NCBI RefSeq assembly: GCF_000499845.2
Contig: NC_023753.2
Coordinates: forward strand, 1,426,001 to 1,490,000
Source of the DNA: Phaseolus vulgaris
Taxonomy: Eukaryota; Streptophyta; Magnoliopsida; Fabales; Fabaceae
Direction of reading: 5' to 3'
Length of the DNA: 64,000 bases
The notes under the pieces were generated by a model that ran no database searches, was not told the DNA's origin, and worked only from the letters and a program-made list of their open reading frames with translations. A program made the translations under genes and the position numbers. Of this stretch, positions 1 through 13,500 are shown piece after piece; positions within the stretch are counted from its first letter, which is position 1; every line of letters begins with the position of its first letter.

Positions 1-1714
1 TGCAGACTAATGAATATCCACTCGAAAAGGTCCTGAATGACGCTGCTATGAAAGACAGAACTGTAATCTTGACCACGTTAAATGAAGCATGGGCAGCTCC
101 AAATTCAGTCATTGATCTTTTCCTTGAGAGCTTTAGAATAGGAGATCGTACCCGTTCCTTTTTAAATCATTTGGTAATCATTGCATTGGACCAAAAAGCA
201 TTTGCACGCTGTCAGGTTATACATACCCATTGCTTTTCTCTTGTTAGTGAAGAAGCTGACTTTCGTAAAGAGGCGTACTTTATGACTCCTCGCTACTTGA
301 TGATGATGTGGAAAAGGATTGATTTCCTACGTTCTGTTCTTGAGATGGGATACAATTTTGTGTTCACAGTAAGTTATTTTTTCCATAACTAACCTCTTGC
401 AGCTCAGAAGGACTAACTTGTGTGAACCTTAAAAAGTGATTTTAGTTTTAGCGGCCATGAAAACATTCTAAAAGTTGTGGAATTTATTGTCTTTGTGATT
501 GATTGATATAGTGCGTAATGGGAAAAATTGTCTGTCATGTGAATGAGGGAATGGGTTACTTGTAAGTTGACTTTGTATGCTATTAGTTGGCTAATTTATT
601 GGGTATTTCAGACAAATACTACATTTATTGTAGCAATGCACGTGGGATTTATCTTTGTGGCAAGATTTAGAATTATGGATTTTGTTTGATAAGGAAAAGT
701 AAATTTTGGTTGTGGTTAATGTAATATTCTGATCAAATCTTGAGGAAAATATTATTCCTTGGTTATTTTTATGAAACTGTATGTTGAGCTAAACTTCTGC
801 CTCTAATTTCCTTTTCGCAATTTCATTTAAACTGATATTCGCAACTGATAGGAACTACCGTATCTGTGCATAGTTTCATAGCGGCTAAGTTTAGTCTATA
901 CATTTTATTGTTGATGCTCTTATTGTATCTTCCTACACTGAATTTTCTTTTTGCAAAAGGGGAAAATATGAAGAGGATAAGACTTCCGAAAAATCTATAG
1001 AAGAAGCTAGATAAATTTCATAAGTATTAATTAGATACTTACTTTGGTGTTCCTGTCCCAGGATGCCGATGTCATGTGGTTTAGGAATCCATTTCCAAAG
1101 TTCCACGTTGATGCAGATTTCCAGATAGCGTGTGATCATTTCACAGGTAGATCTGATGATGTAAAGAACAAACCCAACGGAGGGTTCAACTTTGTAAAGT
1201 CCAATAATAGGTCAATAGAGTTTTATAAGTTCTGGTACTCTTCACGAGAAACCTATCCTGGATACCATGATCAAGATGTCCTTAACTTCATCAAGACTAA
1301 TCCTTTCATTAGTTATATTGGACTGAAGATGAGGTTTTTGGATACTTCTAATTTTGGTGGCCTTTGTGAACCAAGTAGAGATTTAAACCATGTTTGTACC
1401 ATGCATGCAAACTGTTGCTTTGGTTTGGATAGCAAGCTTCACGATCTCAGAATATTGCTTCAGGATTGGAAGCATTATTTATCCTTACCTCCAAGTTTGA
1501 AGAAGTTGTCGGTTGTTTCCTGGAGGGTTCCTCAAAAATGCAGGTTGGCCGTTTACTCGAGCCTTTCTATTATAATTTAACCTTGTTTTTGCTTTCCATT
1601 GTGAAACAACTCTTTTTTGACTTCTCATTTCTTGTTATTAATGGGGTGAAATTTCACCTCAGCCTTGATTCTCTCAGGCACCATCATGCACCAGAAAAGA
1701 GTATTGAAGAATGA
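1..1714 (+). CDS. GT77-type nucleotide-diphospho-sugar transferase, 3' part
   Basis: Three coding exons are visible: about 6-368 (the window opens with TGCAG, a likely acceptor), 1062-1543 and 1663-1714 (TGA). Donors at 369 and 1544 and acceptors at 1060-1061 and 1661-1662 are GT/AG. Joining exon 1 to exon 2 restores the motif FTDADVMWFRNP, whose DxD is the metal/nucleotide-sugar site of the Nucleotid_trans (PF03407) family, relatives of Arabidopsis At4g15970. Other family-typical stretches are VILTTLNEAWAAP near the start and VVSWRVPQKCSL spanning the last junction. The protein ends in HHHAPEKSIEE. The 5' exon(s), which would encode the signal anchor expected of a Golgi type II enzyme, lie outside the window. 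Acceptor substrate unknown; family members act on cell-wall or glycoprotein glycans. It is convergent with the ARC3 gene. Confidence 0.86.
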
Positions 1715-4521
1715 AGTATTCATTCCATACATTTCTCTGACTCAAACGTGGAAGTTAAACTATGCACTTGGATGAAGGTTTGAATTAGGAAAATCAACTT
1801 TGCTAAACCAACATTTGATGGAAGAATTCTTCCAAGTAAAAGCACACTTAGATGTAATAAGCTGTTTAATTCGTTGATTTTTTGTGTTTCTCCTAGTGCA
1901 AACTTTCTGTCATTTGCACAATTTTGTGCAACTTTATGTTGTAGTGGAACTATTTTCCGATCCTCAACAGTCAACATCTACCATGTCTTTGTCTTTTCCC
2001 TCCATAAAGAATTCAGAAACACAAACCCAACAGGACTTAACTAGTTTAGATGTTGAAGCAAGAGAAATTCGTGTGCTACTTTCTGCCTTTAACCATTGCC
2101 ATGCTTTCGTCTCTTTGCTCTATAACCCAATTACTAATTTTGCTCTTAGTAAGTTGTAATCTCATATGGTTTTCTAGTTACAACAGCATTAGTTTACTAT
2201 ATAAATTGCAAATGTATCTGTTTGTTCGATGAGATGTATCTGCATCCATTGTAATTGAAATATTAATGAGATCAGCATCTAACAAAAATTGAATACCTTT
2301 TAAATTCGTAGCTCTTCGTAGGGATGGTATGCAGATGGCGTCAGATAACCCACTCGGAGAAATTTGTATGGATGAAGATGCTTCGTACTAGTTCGTATTT
2401 TCTCTCTCTCTCTCTCTAGTGAGCTTAACATATATAAGATTATTTCCTATTCAAAGTCATATACAAATCAATGTTGAATGAGATATTTACCACGTAATTA
2501 TACGACATTCTTCTTCATCTCTTCCCTTTTCATCATATCATTTATCTTATTTATTCTTATTTTTAATTTTTCAATCTATCCATGCAATAATTTCTAAATG
2601 AAACTTTGTAGAGAAAATGATTAAGCTTGTTGAAGAAATAAAAATACTTTAAATGTTCAATCACAATGATGTATCTATTCCCATAATATAGATTGGAATG
2701 CAGTGTACTCTCAATTAAATACTTCAAATATCTTCATCTCTCCTTTTGAATTTGTATTTCCCACATTTTTCTTATAACTAGCAAAAAACCTCTCCATCGA
2801 AAATGACCATTTTTATATGTATACTTTTTTTTATCACTCCTTATTTTAAAAATTATTTCGGAAAAATGTTCGAACAGACATTTTTTTAATATATTATTTC
2901 TTCATAATTTTCTTTTGAAAATCCAAACTAAATTCGAAGTCGACAAATTTTAATGTCCAGATTTTAATTAAAATCGTTTTATGGTTCAATAAATTATTTC
3001 CAAACCAATTTTAAAATAAATTTCAAGTTCAATATGTTTTAAATTAGCTTTTGAAGTTAAATGTTTCAAATCAATTTCAAACTAATTTATAAACGATATA
3101 TTCTGAATGATACATTCCCAAATATAATTTTCTAAGGATTGAAATTTCAATTTATAGAGGGTGCGGTTTCAACTCAAATCATGGGATTGTAGAATGTAAT
3201 GGACCTATTAGATGTAAAAAACAGTCCAGTTACAGTGGACAAATGAATTTTAAAATTGTTTTCTTCATAAAACTCATTCCCTAATAATAAACCCCATTGA
3301 AGATATTATTTGGGACTGGTGTTTATAATGTATTTGAAATGTTTTATTATAAAATGTGTTGTTTGAATAAAAAAAATTAAAGAATAAAACTCTAAAATTT
3401 ATAAAAGTGATTAAATTATTTATTAGAGAAATTAAATTACTTAAAATTAGAGAAAATAACTAAGTTACTTAAATTTTATGTCTTCTCTTTATATTTTAAC
3501 TCGATTTTAATTGGAATATCATTCTCATTGTTACATTGATGTTTTGTTTATCATCTGCACCAACTACGATTGTTTTTTTACCAATGTCACCGACATGAAA
3601 TTTCCAGTTAGCATTAAACAAAAAAGCCAACAAAGAAAACTTCAACCAACATCATAACAATAACTAAGTTGATTTCAACCTAAATAATTATCAATATTAA
3701 CTAAAAACAATTTATACCAATATAAATCAAGAGAAAATTGTCAATATCAATTAAAAAAACCAAGGAACTTTGAGTGAAGAATAATATCATGACTAAAAAA
3801 AATCATCAATATTAGTAATTTTAAATTATTAACAATTATTTAATATTTTTTTAAAAATACAATAAATTTAAATTATTTTATCCAGATAAAATATTTGAAA
3901 AATTAAATAAATTTAAAAAAATTAAATGTCTTAAAAGTTTTAAAACTGCCGAAACAATTTGATAATTTATATTTGAGGAGGTGCAGGTCGACACTCCTAC
4001 TGTGTAGGAAGAGAAGGCCTCAAAACAGTTACATACATGTTTTGTTTCAGAATAGCTTTGTAAGTGACCAATTTAGTCAATCTCCCATCTCATAAAACGG
4101 TTTAGTGGGATACCAAGCAACAGATACAAAAGCGTCAGATACGCTTGTTTACAGTAAATTACAAGAGTTTTAGATATATGGTACATTGAAGATTCAAGAA
4201 TATGATGTTTCATATGCTAAAACTAATCCAAAAAACAATTGATTTTGTTTTATACATTACTCAAAGTTATAGTTGGATTCCCAAATACTTTCAAAACCCG
4301 AAATATGGATATACTAGCAAGTTCTATAAGAGTAGATGGGAAAGGAAGCTAGAGGGTAGATTGGCCACGTGGGAAAATAAAGACAATAAAACACAGCTTG
4401 CCGACAAAAACAGCCATATAATACAAGAAAAAAAGAGATGTATAAAACATAAAATAAACGAGAGAAGACTAAAGATTCACAGTAAGTACAAAATTTTGGG
4501 TACCGCATTTGTCCACCTCGC
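1715..4521. other. Intergenic spacer between two convergent genes
   Basis: AT-rich. The first ~550 bp probably hold the 3' UTR of the sugar transferase gene. A short (TC) microsatellite lies at 2401-2417. The rest (about 2450-4500) shows no coding structure, only A/T-rich sequence. The end near 4521 is the probable 3' UTR of ARC3, which is transcribed leftward. Confidence 0.6.
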
Positions 4522-4579
4522 TCATCTGTCCAAATGCTTGCTATCTACACGAACACCATGTTCCCAAATTTCAGTGTAC
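4522..4579 (-). other. ARC3: Short terminal exon of ARC3
   Basis: Exon 15 ends in phase 2 (CAA AG|GTTGGT at 5430). The only downstream acceptor I found giving an ARC3-like tail is AACAG|GTACACTG, exon start 4579. It encodes YTEIWEHGVRVDSKHLDR then TGA, matching the ...EIW.xGV... ending I recall for this family. Reading through exon 15 instead gives an unrelated 23-residue tail ending at 5363. Confidence 0.8.
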
Positions 4580-7500
4580 CTGTTCATATGCCAGTTACGC
4601 ACGCAAGTCAATTTGGTGACAAGCCATCATACGGGCAGGAATTTGTAAATTTCTTTTTACACACATCAACTCACAAGTGCAAAAGAGTTAGAATTAAAAT
4701 TCTGACATTTGAAATATGCAATGATGAAAGTATGGCAAGACTTTTGCCTCTATAAAGCGAACTTAATTTTTTCAATTATATGATTGAACTTCTATTGTTA
4801 CTATACAAGAACGAGCACAACACCATGTGGGATCGGGTACAAGGGTTAAATGCCAATATTTTGTCGTAAATCACATCTCTACTAACTTATTGACCTCTCC
4901 TTAATTGCTTGGCACATAGTTTTCTCAGTTTCACTCTAACGTATCATATTTTCTACGATAGCGCTACTCCCACTTTTACCTAATGCACTTATCCAATGCA
5001 ACATTCACATTTCTGCAATAATTTATTTTCTTGAATTCTTATCATTGAATATTGAGTTCCCAAAAAATACATCAATTATACAAACTATAAATTTCTTATC
5101 GATAAAAAAAATTAACAAGACAAATGTTTTAACTTAATATATTAAAATAACTGTAACACACGGTGGCTTAGTTTGCTTTGGTTAATTTATATCTTTATTA
5201 AGACCCTTGGTTATCAAATTGAAGCTGAGGTCCATTGAACTTTTCTATTCCCTCTCCATGTCATGATCATATCTGACAGAAAGCAAATCTTAATGATGGG
5301 CATATACATGTTGTTTGAAGAGGAACCATAAGCAGCATGCACATAAAACTGAGAAGCATATGTTAACAATTGAATTGGTAGGATAGGACTACAGAAACTT
5401 CATTATAACTGAAAGTGAGACCAACCAACCTTTGCCCGTTCGCATTAATACAGAGAAACTGGCCATGTCGCCATCCATCTTTGAAATTGCCAAAGAAGGC
5501 ATCGCCGGACTTTGTGTAGAATCGTCCCTCGCCATTAGCTTTTCCCTTCCAAAAGTTTGCAAACCACCGATCACCAGTGTGAAAATAAAACCAACCCTGC
5601 TTAATCAATACAGGAATTACTATCCAATTCACTGATAGAATCTTGTCTAATGCTCTGTCAAAGATTATTGTGCAAACCATTATATCATTACGATGCTGCA
5701 CTTTCCAAAATTATATAGCGACCATATGAAACAGGAATCATATGCTTTGACTTTTATATCTAAAAAATCAACTTAAAAAAAAAGGGTACTAACCTTGCCA
5801 TGTATGACATCATCCCTCCATAATCCTTGAAACATATCTCCGTTTTTTAAATAGAATGTACCTGGACCTGATCTCTTCCCATACCGCCATAAGCCATCAT
5901 ATATGCTCCCATCTCTGAGAACAAGACGCCCCTGGTTGTAAATTTTCATTTAACATTAGGCAAAAACAAAAAGGAAAAGAAGAAACATATTTCCCGAGCT
6001 TAGTGTGCTTGTTATTATAAACTTTTACGAATTTACCTTTCCTTCAGGTAGACCTCCTTGGCATCGTCCCTTGTATCTTCCTCCCCTATATTGCATTTCC
6101 ACCACTGGACTCCACTTTTTTGACAAATCACGTTCCGCCTCCTGTAAAAGAATATTAAGTTAAATCTAGAATAATCACGTATGAATTAAGATTGCAATAA
6201 ACTATTATGGGTTAATAGTATTTTCGTCTCTTAAAAATTCAAAATTGTACTTTTATATCTGTATTTTCAAATCATTGATTTTACTTCCTATATTTTTTTA
6301 AATACCAAAACTTAGTTAACTTTTAAAACTAAGTTAAAAATACAAGAACGAAAACTATTGGTAATAAAAGTGGCAGACAAAAACACAAATTTTGAAATTT
6401 TTCAGGGTCTAAAAGCACCGAACAATTAAAGTATACCACGTGAAAAATGTATATTTAGAAGTAATAAAGTAATAATAGTTATATAGCTGTTGATCATAAA
6501 TGAACTTTCACAAATCTCACTCACACAAAGTTCGTATTAGTTATTCATTAAAGAATACTTTGACCTCATAAAAAGGATGAATTTGCCTTGCGCTTGAAAA
6601 GCAACAGAGGTATTATAGTCCTGGGGGTTATTTCTTTGGAATGCTATATTTCATGCAAAATAGGAAATTCAATTGTATAACCCACATCCGTTAGAGCTTA
6701 GAAACTGCAATCAACACATTTGATAATATCCATAAAATTTGAAGTTCACCTTTGAACTAATTCTAAAGCCAAAATTGTGTAACTAGCAAAACTCATATTT
6801 AAGCAAAGTTGCAAATACTTTCAAATGTGTATTTTCATATTTCTGCAAATAGAAAGCCTGGGTCAAACTTGAGCTCATATTTAAATAGTGATCGAGCTTA
6901 ATTTGGAGCTAGTGAGGCTACACTTTTTTTGAACCCCCTTTCTATTTCTATTATTTAGTAATGAAGAACTTTAATAAAAGGAAAGAACTCCTGCGAAAGA
7001 CAATAAATTTTCTAGCACACGGCAGAAATTAAAAGTAAATCTAAAAGAAGATAGTTGAATAGAAAATATCTCTAGAAAACCACATACAAAGCTACTAGAG
7101 TAGAAAATGGCTAAACGATGCACATCTAATTTTGGAGAACTGTCTCTGGTTAAATTGTCACATTATTGACATAACTTGAGACATTTCCCTTGAATACGAC
7201 TAGTATCAAAATATTCCTAAATTTCACTTTCAGTAATAAATGCATGAACATATATCATCAACAAAAGTCATAGTCATTGTTACCAACATAGACGCAGCTC
7301 GAACAGATAGTACTCCATTTGTCTTTGATTTATTAGCATTCTTTCCTTTCAAAAGTGAAGATGCAAATTCCATAACTGCTTCCAAACTAGCATCAGTGGC
7401 TGCACTCCAAGGGGACGTACCTCCATTCAATGTTTGTGCTTTCACATCATTATCAGTATCTGGCTCATGCTGTTTTGTCATAAATGAGATTTCCAGTCTT

Positions 7501-10500
7501 TCTTTCAACTCTTCTGAAGGCCTCACACCAACAGGAAGGTGGAAGATGCTTAGGTTATCGACAATTGCTGTAGCATCAGCTGCTTTTTCTTGGGCCCATT
7601 TCTTTGCCACCTCAAATCCAGGACCTAGATTGCCGTTCTCAAGTTGCTCCCTTTGAAAAACAGAGTCACCTAATACAAGTTGATTTGAAATTGAATAGAC
7701 AACTCAAAAGAAATTATTTAACAAATGTAGTCAACTGACAGCAATTGAATTCTGTCTCAAAATTACCTCCTTCAGTAATAGAGTCATAGAGGGTGTTATA
7801 GTTTGAAGTGGTGTCAAATAAATCTTCACTTTTTCCTGAATCCCTATTATAGTTCAAAAGCAAAAATGAGAAAATGTGTAACATTAGGAAAAATTTGATG
7901 AAAAAAGTACGAGAAAAATCTGAGGAAGTCAGAAAACCTTGAGGCAGGCAACTTTGAGTTGTTGCTCATTGCTGGCTCCAACTCCTCACAGTATTTATCA
8001 GGATTGCTATCTATGCCATCTGAAGCAATCTGATTTGTTCTCTCATCAACTTCAACAGAACTCATCGTTTGTGGAGGAAATACTTCAGTCTGTTTCCCAG
8101 TGACAACTTCTTCCTGATTACGTCTTCCCCAAAAGCTAAAAATAAGAGGAAAATGCAGGGCAAGTCTGGATAGTATACCACCATTCTGGGAAGACCGTTG
8201 CACATTTAAATAGCTAATTAAATGACAAGAGAAATCTATCAGAAACAGTGTGGGGAATAAGGAAAATACACAGATTAAAGAAAATTCAGTAATTCAGGGT
8301 AGTTTGATCTATAAAAACGAGTCAGCTAATAAGTCTTTTATGTAAATACCCGGCTTTAATTTCACAAAATGTATGCACAGCATATTCTTAAAAACAATGT
8401 TTAGGATGTGCGCAATACAGAGAAACTGAAGGTGCCCTGGTAGTTTACTTCCTTTGTTTCATTTAACTACCAAATTGGCTCTTCGTGAGTCTTCTTAATT
8501 TCTATTCTTTGACATCAACAAATTGAAGCTGTTGTATTATGTCCTAAGGATGGTAAAAAACAAAATGTTCAGAACCTATGTTATGTAGCATTTTCCATTT
8601 GAAATATGGCAAAAATGGAATGGGACACTGTTTTGTTCTGTTAGTGGAACTATGAACCCATTTTAACTTCTGATTTGTTATGCTGTGTTTTTTAAATATA
8701 CAAAACATGTAAAAGAACCCATGTTGAATGTTTAGTCCTGTTCTAACACATCTTCGAAACAAAACCTTCCTCACTATTCTACAAAACTTATTCTTACAAA
8801 AACTGAGAACATCTACCTAACACTGAACCATTTGAAATTCATTTGTTCATATGTTAAACCAATGATAAGAATATAAGGTCTATTCAGACAAACTTCTCCA
8901 TAGCACTTCTAGGAGGGAAATAAGAAGAAAAAGAATTGAAATTCACTATAAGCTTAATTTAGCTTATCCATATTCCATAAGCTAATTTATAAAAGCTCTT
9001 GTGATTTTTCTAAATTTTTATTTTTAACTTCTAGAAAAACTCAGTTCATTTTCTTTTTCTTATTTTTCTGTCCTAAAAAAACTTATGGAGATATTTGTCC
9101 AAACATAGCCTAGTATATTATTCGTACATAATATGATGCGAAACTAACTATGTTTAGTTATGTAGGATTTCCACCTGTTTCCCAAAATCTAACACCTATT
9201 TTGTTATTGAATCCTAATATTTTCAATTCAAATTGAATGAAAGTTTATCTTCATTTTGATATGAACACCACTAGTTTTTTCTCAAGTCATTTGATAAGAA
9301 GTTTCACCAAGTTAGATGAAAATAAGTTGGTAGTGTAGAAACAGATGAAAAAATATAGTAGAGATTAAATGTTTGGTTGAAGATAAATAGAGAAGTGATT
9401 AGTACAAAAATAAGTGAGAAATAATACGATATAGACCCCATTACTTCTTAAAATTATTTCTCCTCTCTTCCCCTCCAACCAAACAGGGGATAGAAAAGAA
9501 ACATTACAAAACAGGCAACCCATTGCTCTGCCCAAATGACACAATACACACCCCTAAAAAAAACTTCAAGTTTGACACTCGTGCTTAACAAGAAGACATT
9601 CATAAACAATGTGCCCCGTTGATGGCAGTTCATTGCACCAAAACTAGCATTAAGCAAGCAAACCATCTTCTAAACTCTCATATTGATGCAAAGAACGAAT
9701 AAATAAAATCCTCTGTTAAAATTTCAAGAGTCGCATGTTCAATTTCAACTCAGAAACAATATTAAGTATATAAGGAAGCTATGAACTTTAATGAATATAT
9801 GTAAAAAACACTAATATGTTTTCATAAATCCTAACGCTGACAAAAGAAGTTTACCAACATGCGTTCATATTCGTATCTTTAAGAAATGTATTTACCTAAC
9901 TTGCCTTCCTTGTTGTCTTGATAAATTTCTTCTTTATTCACAAAAGTAAAACTTACCCAAGTGTAAGCACTGTCGTTATGAATAGGTTGGGTTCGACAGC
10001 AGGGTCATGTATTGTTGATATTATAATATCTTTTGTGTAATTTGTTGTTTGACGGAAAGTACGTAGAAAGTTTGATATATCACTATCATTGATGGGTCCT
10101 GAACAGGAAAGAGTGCATATAACTATGCAATTTGGATCCTGAACAAAATAGTAATTATAGTAAGCTTATACAGTATAGGAAAAAAGAACCAGAACTCAAC
10201 GAAAAGAGTGATAGCTAAATGTTTAAAATAAATTTTGAAAAAAAAGGCAATCAAATGGCAGAGAGGGGTTGGTCATTCTGAAAAAGGATTTAGCAACAAT
10301 AATGGCATTTAAATCAATGTATTTTGAAAAATTGTTATCCGTCATGCATGAAAATGGAAAAAAAATGACTGATACCTTCAAACGAACACCGAGGAAAGGA
10401 CTATCAAATATAGACTTCAAAATTGAAGCTTTTATGTTAGCAGCGGCTCCAAATCCAATCCCTGCTTCTTTATAGGATTCCAATATCTGTAGACAACAGC

Positions 10501-13500
10501 ATCAGTTTTATAATGAATGGTGTGAAAGGAAATTGAAACATTAAAATCGAAAGAGCATATTGATATTCAAATGTGGTCCTGTATAAAGGAAAATATAAAC
10601 AAGACTACCAAGTAACTTTATGTAAAAATGGGTCTGAAACTATCAGGGTAAAAATAAAAGAAACCTACTTTATTAATTTCTGAAGGGCTGGCCTCTTTCA
10701 TGCCATCATTCAATCTATCTATAATTTTTCTGTGCATATCCTGCAAAATTATCAATCTGTAACCACAATAGTTTTATGCAAACAAATAGCAGGAAGTATA
10801 CTAGAAAACTAAACTTACAGATTTAAGAACAGAGACAGCCTTAATAGCTAGCAAAACTGCATCGTTAGCAGTCTTCATGGCCTCATCTAGTGTCAACAAG
10901 TCTTTCTCAAGCAGTGCATCAATATCAATTTCTGTATGATAAATCAACTACTGAGTAAAATTTTGTAGTTTTGTAGGCCTTTTAGTGATTGAATTAAAAG
11001 TAAATTATATTTCATTACTTTCCAAAAGGGTAAAGACACGTCAATTAGTTAAAAAGAATATGTGAAACAGTATGAAGGGGAAAATAGGGATTCTATTTCT
11101 ATTTTTCGAAGGTTACTTATTAACAGGTGGGACATGGAATAAATAGGGAAGCCACAGAAAAAGCATAAGTAGGAGAGAACCTTTGCACTTATTGATCAAT
11201 TCTTGCCAACAGAACCAGACAGTATCACCTTTATTTTGAGAATAAAATTCAATTTTTCTTTTACACTTGGTACCAGTTTAACACAGATACAGCTTGTGTA
11301 ACATATTCCTCCTCGGACATACATCAGACTTGACAAAGCAAGCAATTGATGGCCTTTTTAGTGACGTTTTTTACACATTAGGATTAGAATAAGTATATAA
11401 TCTTTCCAGAAAAAGAAAACTCCCCTTTAATTATTAACTCTAATTGGCAAAAATCAATGAGCCAGATAAGAAGTTTGTCAGAATCAAATTTTAACAAGAA
11501 AACATATGAAATATAGCTCACCGATAAGTAAATTTGTGTTCTCCTTAAGTTTCTGCATCAAGGCTTTCACCTGAGAATTTATGGCACAAATAAAGTATTA
11601 AATAGACTATATTAACAATCAAGTGATCATAAAGTGAAGAAAAATAATATGACCAATAACCTTCAATGGAATTTTCTCAGGTAATCATATTCAATAAGAT
11701 GTTATGCCCACAGAAATATTCATCATATTGCAGGTGGAAATGTTTAAAACAGTACATGAAAGAATGTTTGGCAGTTGTGATTTCTTACATCAATTACATT
11801 AAAAAAGCATGTAATTGGAAGAGTCAAAGATACCTCGTTTTGACGTCTAAGCCCTTCAAATCTAAATGGTTTCAAAACTATGGCAACTGTTAATCCATTC
11901 CTGGACCTTACAGTTTCAAAAATATCAGTTGCAACAGTGTGGTGCAAGCCATATCCTGCACTGGCCACCTAAAGAGAGGGGGAAGGGAAGGATAAAGGTC
12001 ACACGCATCAAACTACTATAATGAATGCTAGCAAGAATCATACATCTTATGATTTGATTTTTGCATAAAATAATTAACCAAACAAGGAATATAATGTTAA
12101 CTCATGCCAGTCAGCTGTAAACTATCTATAACACATAATTACTGAATTTCATTTGATCAAGCAAACATATCTCTCCACAATGATGAAAAATGAATAAGAA
12201 TCTCCGTTGACTATTGCATGCTTAACAAAATCATCACGTGAAAGAGATACAGCACACCACATCACTTAGAAACCCATGGATGCATATTACTACTATTGAA
12301 ACAGAGGTTTTACTGCAAGAATTTGAAGGTAAGGAATGTACAAACAAGGACAATAGTCTTTGAGCACGACTTCAAAAATACTGGAGCTTTGACAATTCTT
12401 GGCTGAGGTTCTGCAACAAATAGCCCAGAATTAGTACGTTTTAATCGCAGAGAGCAATGAGAGATATGTATGAGAATTTCAAATTGAAATCCATGGACCA
12501 CACAAGGCACTTTGCCCCCTTTTCCTTCAATATTTTCTTTTCATTAAAAATTAAGCTTCATTTTTGGTGCTGAATTGTATATTATAATAAATAATTAATC
12601 AAGAAGAATGTTGCAATTTAACATCTTCTCCCAAAATAGATATCCCAAAATACGCCAGCACATGTTTGTATACTAAAGTAGACAGAATATAATTATAGGA
12701 TAAAAAATAAACAGTCATATTAAATCAAATGAAAACCTTCTTCAATTGATCTTTGTTGTAATTGCACTTCTTCTGATTCTTTCATAAGGATACTCCTGCA
12801 CAAGATTGCTATCTTAAAACAAATTCAAAATGCCAAAAACAACAAATATAAATCAATTCCAGAAGAATTTAAATGTTTTATCTGGAATGGAAGTTGTAAT
12901 TTAGTAAAACCAAAAGTAATTTCAGACTTAAACGGAAAGATGTTGTTTTTAAAATACCATAAACTTTACAAGCACAGACTTACAATACTTTTGTAAATTA
13001 TTTTAGTTTCTTAAGAATGTAGAATTTAAGCTTAATTCAATCTCACAAAACCGGTGTGTATGGGTTTGCACTTACTTATATACTATAATTTAACCTTATC
13101 TCTAGTTCATGTGTGACTTCTTCAACACACTCCCTCACGCTAAGGACAAAACATCTCTAACGTGGGACTAGGGGGGAACCCAATAGCAGATTACACAAGG
13201 CTCAACACTTTGCTAGGATAGACTTTGAATGGCTATAGTACCATTTTAAGAAGGTGGAATTTAAGTCTGACCCAACCTCACAAAACCGACTTGTAAAATG
13301 AGGTTTGCACTAACTTCTATACTATAATTTCGCCTTATCTTTTGTCAATGTGGGCTCTTTAACACATCCCCTCACGCCGAAGACTAGACATTGTTTAAAA
13401 GAAACAGATTTATTAAAGAGAAGACAAGAAAAGTACCCCAATGGAGGAAAAGTCATTCTCCAAATCATTGAAAGAAAGGATAAAAATAATGAATGAAACA

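Noticed and set aside
4202..4755. Plus-strand ORFs of 148 and 73 aa at the ARC3 3' end
   Set aside because: They lie over the ARC3 terminal exon and flank on the opposite strand and show no domain similarity or plausible codon pattern.
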